This document shows, one piece after another, positions 59,021 to 64,000 of a stretch of 64,000 nucleotides of DNA; within the stretch, counting starts at the first letter, position 1; each line of letters starts with the position of its first letter. The notes under the pieces are model-generated. The model was not told the DNA's origin and ran no database searches. It saw nothing but the letters and a program-made list of their open reading frames with translations. The stretch covers positions 22,269 through 86,268 of the forward strand of contig JAIELF010000026.1 of assembly GCA_019753235.1 (NCBI GenBank). The letters are read 5' to 3'. A program made the translations under genes and the position numbers. The DNA comes from a bacterium. Lineage in GTDB: Bacteria > Planctomycetota > Planctomycetia > Kolteriales > Kolteriaceae.

Positions 59021-61153
59021 ATGGCCAGCGATCCCTATGAACTTTGTCCCTGTGGCAGTGGTACCAAACAGAAGTGGTGCACGGCTCGCGAGGGGATGAA
59101 GCAACTCGATCAAGCCATCGGCATGATTAAAAGCAATCAGCGCGAGCCAAGCTTGCAGTTGCTCGATCGATTGATGAGCAATTCATCCGAGCCTGCCTGT
59201 TTCCGGGCGTACGCCGCCACCATCAAGGCACAAGCGCTCGATGTCTACGGCCAACCAGACAAAGCGCTCGAGACCGCCGAGAAAGCCGCGAAGGATTTTC
59301 CCGAAAGTGGCATGCCTCGCGAGGTAATGGCCGACATTTTTTATGCCAATCAAGACTACGCCGAGGCGCTGGGCATTTATCAAGAGGCGCTTTCGGTCTT
59401 CCCTGCAGGCGCTACGAAACAGATTTGTCGAACGCTTCTCAAGATCGGCAACTGCCACAATTTTCAGGGGCGTCCCCTGGCGGCTTGGGCATCCTGGCAA
59501 AGGGCGCTACTGGTCAGCCCGGATTTCACCCCCGCGCTCGAGTCGATCGACGAATTCATTCATCAGAATCGGCTGTTGCCGCACCCGGCTCGGTTGGGGC
59601 TTGCTCTGAAGAAGGCGGATGAGTTTGACCTCTTCAATGAAGAGGTTGCCGGCACATGGGAGAAAGCGGCCGGCGAGGGAGAGAAGCTCCACGTCGATGA
59701 TCTCATCATGCTCTTTGATGATCTGGTTTCTCGCGACCCTGCCAATGCCAGCGCCTGGTACAACCTCGGCTTGTCTTGTGCTTGGGCCGGTCAGAACCTC
59801 CGGGCGATGGAGGCACTGTCGAAGTATGTCGAGCGCGAGACCAACATCGAGGCGGCCGCCGACGCATGGGATTTGGCCGAAGTGCTGCGAATGGGCGCCG
59901 GCGCTGAATCGCTCAGCGACAACTTGCTCTACTCCGCGCTGTATCAGTTAGAAAACCCCGAAGAGTTTGTGCAGCGGCTTCAGCAATCGAAACGATTGAT
60001 GGTCGTCGCCACGCACGACGGTCATCGCACCCTGCATTGGATGGATAAAGAAGTTCAAACCGACGGGGGCGCCGGTGTCCCGATTATCGGCGGTCCGCCT
60101 CGCCAATTGGCCCAACTCAACCTTGTAAGCGGAGCCCTCGAGATCGTGGCGACAAGGGCCGAGAGCCTTGCCGAAGTTCGTCGGCTGTTCGATCCAGCAA
60201 TGGAAGGAGTGGTTCGTTTTCATGCGGCCGACAGCTATCCCGGCAGCCCGACGACGCTCGACTCGGAACCGTTTCTGGTCTTTGATGATCCCAAACTTCC
60301 CGAAGAACAAAGGCAACAGCGAACGCTTGCCGAGGTTCGTCGGTACTTTGAAGAAGAATGGCTTCATCGTCCTCTCAAGTCACTGGACAACATCGCGCCG
60401 ATTGATGCTGCCCAGAGTTCCAAGATGAAGGGTCGGCTCGAAGGTCTGGTTCGATTTCGAGAACGAAACTTTGAAGTTCGAGGCCTGGCGTACAACTTCG
60501 ATCGTCTGCGAAACAAGCTTGGATTGCCGATTCACGGTTCGGGACTCGAGGATGAGAAAGATAAGACGCGCGCGTCGTCCGATGTCGATCTTTCGGCATA
60601 CTCGGCATCACAATTGGCGGCGCTCGAGCCGATGAAGCTCGACGATGATGAACTCGTTGTCGCGTATCGGACGGCCGTGCAGCTTGATTCGCCCGATGTG
60701 GCCAACCGCTTTGCTGACCAGCTTGTTCGTCGGGATTCTGCTTCGAGCAAGATCGACATGAACAGTGTCTTTCGTCGGCTGATTCAAGAGACTCTTCAAG
60801 GGCGACTCGCCGGCGATTTGACCGAAATCATCCATCGTGGGCGGGAGTACGATCGCCGGCTGTATCAAGCTCGCGAGTCGGCTATGTTCGACTATCTCGA
60901 AGCCCGTTCGCTGTTGGCGTCGGGTCAAAAGGGAGAGGGGACTGCTCGGCTCAAAAACCTGGCCGACATTCATCCCGATCGTCTTGACGTTGTTGCCTCG
61001 GCCGTGGAGACGCTGCTCAGCTTAGGAGCATATGGCGACGCGAGAGAACTGGCCGAGGTCGGCCTCTCGCGCTCAGAAGAAAATCGGCAGGGGGATCTTC
61101 AGGCACGATTTCGCGACTACGTTCAAGAGGCTTCGGCCCGCGCGAAGAAATGA
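59021..61153 (+). CDS. SEC-C motif and TPR protein
   Basis: 710 residues. Residues 9-20 are C-P-C-G-S-G-x5-W-C, a SEC-C zinc motif as in the SecA C-terminus, but the last usual ligand (Cys or His) is Thr, so zinc binding may be weakened. Residues about 30-310 are TPR-like helix pairs ('ALETAEKAAKDFPESGMPREVMADIFYANQDYAEALGIYQEALSVFP'), followed by a central unrecognised segment with beta content and 'EEWLHRPLKSLDNIAPIDAAQSSKMKGRLEGLV', and more helix pairs to the end. Perhaps a cytoplasmic protein-binding scaffold. ATG 59021; 101 bases after the phosphatase gene. Confidence 0.8.
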   Translation: MASDPYELCPCGSGTKQKWCTAREGMKQLDQAIGMIKSNQREPSLQLLDRLMSNSSEPACFRAYAATIKAQALDVYGQPDKALETAEKAAKDFPESGMPREVMADIFYANQDYAEALGIYQEALSVFPAGATKQICRTLLKIGNCHNFQGRPLAAWASWQRALLVSPDFTPALESIDEFIHQNRLLPHPARLGLALKKADEFDLFNEEVAGTWEKAAGEGEKLHVDDLIMLFDDLVSRDPANASAWYNLGLSCAWAGQNLRAMEALSKYVERETNIEAAADAWDLAEVLRMGAGAESLSDNLLYSALYQLENPEEFVQRLQQSKRLMVVATHDGHRTLHWMDKEVQTDGGAGVPIIGGPPRQLAQLNLVSGALEIVATRAESLAEVRRLFDPAMEGVVRFHAADSYPGSPTTLDSEPFLVFDDPKLPEEQRQQRTLAEVRRYFEEEWLHRPLKSLDNIAPIDAAQSSKMKGRLEGLVRFRERNFEVRGLAYNFDRLRNKLGLPIHGSGLEDEKDKTRASSDVDLSAYSASQLAALEPMKLDDDELVVAYRTAVQLDSPDVANRFADQLVRRDSASSKIDMNSVFRRLIQETLQGRLAGDLTEIIHRGREYDRRLYQARESAMFDYLEARSLLASGQKGEGTARLKNLADIHPDRLDVVASAVETLLSLGAYGDARELAEVGLSRSEENRQGDLQARFRDYVQEASARAKK

Positions 61154-61183
61154 TCCTCTCAGCCCGCCTAGGAGTTCACTGCC

Positions 61184-61624
61184 GTGCCCCAATCAGCCGA
61201 TCGCTTGTCGGCAATGAGCGTCGTCGGGTACCTCTGGGCTTTTCCTTGCACGCTGATCGGATTACTGATCGGGCTATTGGGCTTGGCGACCGGCGGCCGA
61301 GCGCAGCTCGTCGAGGGTGTCGTTGAGTTCTGGGGGGGGCTGATCGCTTGGCTCCTTCGCCGAGTCCCGCTCATCGGTGGAGCCGAGGCAATGACCATCG
61401 GCCATGTCGTGTTAGGGCAGACATTCATCAGCCTGGAACTCACCCGTCGCCATGAGCATGTACACGTTCGACAATACGAACGTTGGGGGATTCTCTTTTT
61501 CATCATTTATTTTGGCCTCATGCCTTGGCTTTGGTGGAAAGGGGCCCATCCCTATTTCGATCATCCCTTTGAAGTCGAAGCGTTTCGCGAGGCAGACCAA
61601 ACCGATCAGGGTGACTTCGTTTGA
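61184..61624 (+). CDS. Small membrane protein with HExxH motif
   Basis: 146 residues, hydrophobic segments at about 14-38, 45-60 and 100-115. Between the second and third lies 'ELTRRHEHVHVRQYERWG': HEHVH fits the HExxH zinc-metalloprotease pattern, and 'HPFEVEAFREAD' near the C-terminus offers an E-x2-A/D third ligand, as in gluzincins. I do not recognise the family by name; homologues with this motif are expected to be membrane bound. GTG 61184 is preceded by AGGAG nine bases away. Peptidase activity is an inference from the motif only. Confidence 0.65.
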   Translation: MPQSADRLSAMSVVGYLWAFPCTLIGLLIGLLGLATGGRAQLVEGVVEFWGGLIAWLLRRVPLIGGAEAMTIGHVVLGQTFISLELTRRHEHVHVRQYERWGILFFIIYFGLMPWLWWKGAHPYFDHPFEVEAFREADQTDQGDFV

Positions 61625-61681
61625 AGCGGCCGACATGACCAAAGTTCCCTTGCTTTTCATCCAGAAGAGAAAGGCTCTTCC

Positions 61682-62737
61682 ATGAACCGAAAACTCCGAG
61701 TCGGCGTGGTGGGCGTAGGAGGAATTTCAAGCGAGCACCATCTTCCTCACTGGAAGAGTTCTCCGCATGTTGAACTGGTTGCTCTGTGTGATATCGACAG
61801 CGACAGACTGCAAAAGCAAGCGGCCAAGCACGGCTTGAAAGAGACCTACACCGATTGGCATGAATTGATCGAACGGGTCGATCTTGATCTCATCGACATC
61901 GCGACCCCCAATGAGATGCATGCTCCGATCGCGATGGCGGCGCTTGATCTCTCGAAGCATGTTCTCTGCGAGAAACCGATGGCGACCTCGGCAGTCGATG
62001 CCAAGCGAATGCTTGATCTTGCTGAGCAGCGGGGCCGAAAGCTGCAAATCAATCATCATTTCCGATTCGATCGAACCTTTCGCGACTTGGTCGCGTTCTC
62101 ATCGCCCGCCGATTTAGGAGTGCCTTACTTTGCCCATGCCCGTTGGCATCGTCGGCGCCGAGTACCGACCGCTCCGACGTTTCTGCAATCGAGTCTCTCG
62201 GGCGGCGGGCCCATGCTTGATCTAGGTGTTCATGTCATCGATCTGGCGATGATGTTGATGGGCTTCCCCAAGCCTGTTTCGGTGTCGGCCAGCTCGGGGA
62301 CGCATCTGGCGCGTCGCTCCGACTTGGGGGGTGACTGGGGTGATTGGGATCCGCTTGCATTTGAAGTCGAAGACTTCGCGGTCGCGCTCTTCCGATTTCA
62401 AACCGGTGCGACCCTTTTCGTCGAAACCTCTTGGCTTGGTTTCCATGATAAGCCTGAAGAATGGTTCGTTCGAGTTCTGGGAACCAAGGGAGGCCTTCAC
62501 TGGCCCGAGGGTCTGGTGGTACAAGAATCGAATAAAATTCCCCGGACCACGCATCTGACCGGGTCGGCCACGCGGAGCCCTTACGAGCAGAGCGTGCATG
62601 GTTTTGTCGAGGCCATCATCCACGACCAAAAGGTGCCGATCCCGCCTGGCGAATCATTGGAAGTCGTTCGCATGGTCGAAGCTGCCTATATCTCGGCACG
62701 GGTTGGCCGAGAAGTCCCAATCGATGATGTCGACTGA
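61682..62737 (+). CDS. Gfo/Idh/MocA-family oxidoreductase
   Basis: 351 residues. N-terminal Rossmann fold 'GVVGVGGISSEHHLPHW' binds NAD(P); 'DIATPNEMHAPIAMAALDLSKHVLCEKPMA' carries the EKP motif with the catalytic Lys. The C-terminal domain holds 'GGPMLDLGVHVIDLAMMLMG' with the typical D..H motif. The family oxidises or reduces sugar hydroxyls; planctomycetes carry many. Substrate cannot be named. ATG 61682, 57 bases after the membrane protein gene. Confidence 0.93.
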   Translation: MNRKLRVGVVGVGGISSEHHLPHWKSSPHVELVALCDIDSDRLQKQAAKHGLKETYTDWHELIERVDLDLIDIATPNEMHAPIAMAALDLSKHVLCEKPMATSAVDAKRMLDLAEQRGRKLQINHHFRFDRTFRDLVAFSSPADLGVPYFAHARWHRRRRVPTAPTFLQSSLSGGGPMLDLGVHVIDLAMMLMGFPKPVSVSASSGTHLARRSDLGGDWGDWDPLAFEVEDFAVALFRFQTGATLFVETSWLGFHDKPEEWFVRVLGTKGGLHWPEGLVVQESNKIPRTTHLTGSATRSPYEQSVHGFVEAIIHDQKVPIPPGESLEVVRMVEAAYISARVGREVPIDDVD

Positions 62738-62913
62738 TGCTCGCGAGGCAAAAAACCGAGGTCCATTTGATTCAAGGGTTGATTCGCCCGTGAATCCGAG
62801 TCCTTCATCGACGCGTCAATCGGCAATTGTTTTCTAGACATTGATTGTCCGCTCCGGATCGCGACAAGCACTCTGCTCGAATCCGGAAACAGACTTTGGT
62901 AAGAAAAGCACCG

Positions 62914-63750
62914 ATGGCCGAGCTTCTTCCTGTTTTCGACATGCACATTCATTCGACGCGCAGCGACGGGCTCCGCTCGCCGATGGAACTAGCACAGATG
63001 GCTCGGCGATCCGGTCTGGCGGGATGGGCGCTGACCGATCACGACATTCTTCCCGATCCGGAAGTGCTCGATTATCTTGCGGGGCAGACCGGTCTCACGA
63101 TCATTCCCGGGGTCGAGATCTCGACCTATCAAGGGGATCGGCTGCTGCATCTGTTGGGCTACGGTTTTGACGTGGACACCGGCAGCTTGGCGGATCTGTG
63201 TCAGTCGCTTTTGCAGCAGCGTCGCGAGCGGATGGAGCAAATGGTCGCGTCCATACAAGAGAAGATACCTCGCTTCGACCTCCGTGAGATTCAGCAACTT
63301 CGTCACCATGCGAGCGCGGGTCGCAAGCATCTTGCCCGTGAGTTGGTCAGGCAAAAATGGGTATCGAGCACGCGCGGAGCGTTTGAAAAATATCTCACCC
63401 CGATGTCGAAAGAACTCCCTTCGATCGGTGTTCCGCTGGCCGAGGCAGTGAAGGCGATTCATTCCGCCGGCGGCGTGGCAGTCTTGGCTCATCCCCCCAC
63501 TGGTATGTCGATCGATGATTGGCGTCTGTTGGCGACGGTCGGTTTGGATGGACTCGAAACTCGTTTCGGTCGTGTTGCACATTCTCATCGGCGATTCTTA
63601 GAAGCCCGATCGACGGAGTACGGTTGGGTCTGCTCGGCCGGCTCCGACTATCACGGCGACGGGGGCCGAAATCAGCTCGGCACCCACACCGTGACGCGAG
63701 AGCAACTCGATGCGATTCTTGCTCGCCGGCAAGCCATCGGATGTGCGTAA
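62914..63750 (+). CDS. PHP-domain phosphoesterase (TrpH/RNase AM-like)
   Basis: 278 residues from ATG 62914, matching the family length (the frame is open to 62845). All PHP metal motifs are present: 'DMHIHSTRSDG' (HxHxxxSDG), 'ALTDHDI', 'IPGVEIS', 'VAVLAHPP' and 'SAGSDYHGDGG'. E. coli RNase AM (YciV) and related enzymes hydrolyse 3',5'-nucleoside bisphosphates and trim RNA 5' ends. The overall layout, including the helical insert between residues about 80-160, agrees with that family, but DNA-polymerase-linked PHP domains are similar; activity is inferred. Confidence 0.9.
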   Translation: MAELLPVFDMHIHSTRSDGLRSPMELAQMARRSGLAGWALTDHDILPDPEVLDYLAGQTGLTIIPGVEISTYQGDRLLHLLGYGFDVDTGSLADLCQSLLQQRRERMEQMVASIQEKIPRFDLREIQQLRHHASAGRKHLARELVRQKWVSSTRGAFEKYLTPMSKELPSIGVPLAEAVKAIHSAGGVAVLAHPPTGMSIDDWRLLATVGLDGLETRFGRVAHSHRRFLEARSTEYGWVCSAGSDYHGDGGRNQLGTHTVTREQLDAILARRQAIGCA

Positions 63751-63816
63751 TGGATGCCGTTCCCATCAGCCACGATGATCCATCATTCATCTTCGCGCGC
63801 CAGCTCGGCATTAAAC

Positions 63817-64000
63817 TCACGATTGAAACGGAGAGTGAAAGCTCTCTGCCGAGACGTTGCGGGCGAAATCTTCGGGGGCCGCGAACGATGGCTTGCCCAG
63901 CATCCAATCCGATAGCAGGCGGGCAGTTCCAGGGGATTGTTGCACGCCGTGCCGAAAGTGGCCGGTCGCGATCCAAAGATTGTTGATATCCTCCGCTCGG
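63817..64000 (-). CDS. Glycine oxidase/ThiO-like FAD oxidoreductase, C-terminal end (partial)
   Basis: Only the last 60 residues are in the window; the gene continues past 64000. On the minus strand the frame reads 'NNLWIATGHFRHGVQQSPGTARLLSDWMLG', the C-terminal FAD-binding signature of DAAO-type oxidases such as ThiO ('lwxAtGHfRnGixlaPxTaxlla'). ThiO makes the imino-glycine intermediate of the thiazole half of thiamine. The distinction from other D-amino-acid oxidases needs the missing part. It converges with the PHP-domain gene, 66 bases away. Confidence 0.7.
   Translation of the reverse strand, partial: RAEDINNLWIATGHFRHGVQQSPGTARLLSDWMLGKPSFAAPEDFARNVSAESFHSPFQS

Noticed and set aside
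1..64000. CRISPR arrays, insertion sequences, integrases, rRNA
   Set aside because: No regularly spaced repeats of 25-40 bases, transposase motifs or ribosomal RNA segments were seen on either strand.

Overview
The window looks like chromosomal DNA of a heterotrophic, aerobic planctomycete. The signs are a very large secreted protein that joins two ThuA domains to five c-type heme sites, two secreted proteins with an N-terminal LEDR motif, a PEP-CTERM parallel beta-helix protein, a DUF4214-like domain, a pyrophosphate-type phosphofructokinase, and frequent GTG/TTG starts. The gene content is mostly core metabolism, respiration, signalling and surface proteins. I see no insertion sequence, prophage, CRISPR array, rRNA or tRNA.

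Layout. 1-1299: 3' end of an HD-GYP-type gene and an HpcH/HpaI aldolase. 1554-11881: a tightly packed cytochrome c oxidase operon running diheme lipoprotein cytochrome c, coxB, coxA, ctaA, ctaB, coxC, subunit IV, an ABC exporter pair, SCO and DUF420/CtaM, most joints overlapping by 1-14 bases. The oxidase is A2-type (YSHPAV instead of HPEV), and its subunit II has extra membrane helices and a long insertion. 12167-16063: PPi-type phosphofructokinase, a Nudix hydrolase, and a MacB/LolD-type ATPase coupled to a secreted protein ending in four 15-residue repeats. 16137-19992: acyltransferase (minus), ComM and a hot-dog thioesterase. 20267-26681: two LEDR surface proteins that share a calcium-loop (FG-GAP-like) repeat. 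26683-29143 (minus): amidohydrolase and alpha/beta hydrolase. 29290-35763: the giant ThuA-cytochrome c protein.

35802-45203: fabF, a RidA-like protein, a small HTH protein, sucCD, nusB-ribH, a Pro-rich exported protein and a PIN/TRAM membrane protein. 45271-49698: TPR exported protein, phoB-phoR (minus) and phoU (divergent). 49717-57008 (minus): site-2 protease with CBS domains, PDZ protein, PEP-CTERM beta-helix protein, degenerate HD-GYP protein, and a TPR protein with an 11-base homopolymer near its end. 57212-63750: pdxA, histidine phosphatase, SEC-C/TPR protein, small membrane protein with an HExxH motif, Gfo/Idh/MocA oxidoreductase and a PHP-domain phosphoesterase. The window closes inside the 3' end of a minus-strand glycine-oxidase (ThiO-like) gene.

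How it fits together: the 10-kb respiratory operon supplies a caa3-like terminal oxidase with heme A synthesis and copper assembly. The giant cytochrome and LEDR/PEP-CTERM proteins are the cell-surface side. phoBR/phoU suggests phosphate-responsive control. All functional statements come from motif reading by eye; no database search was run.
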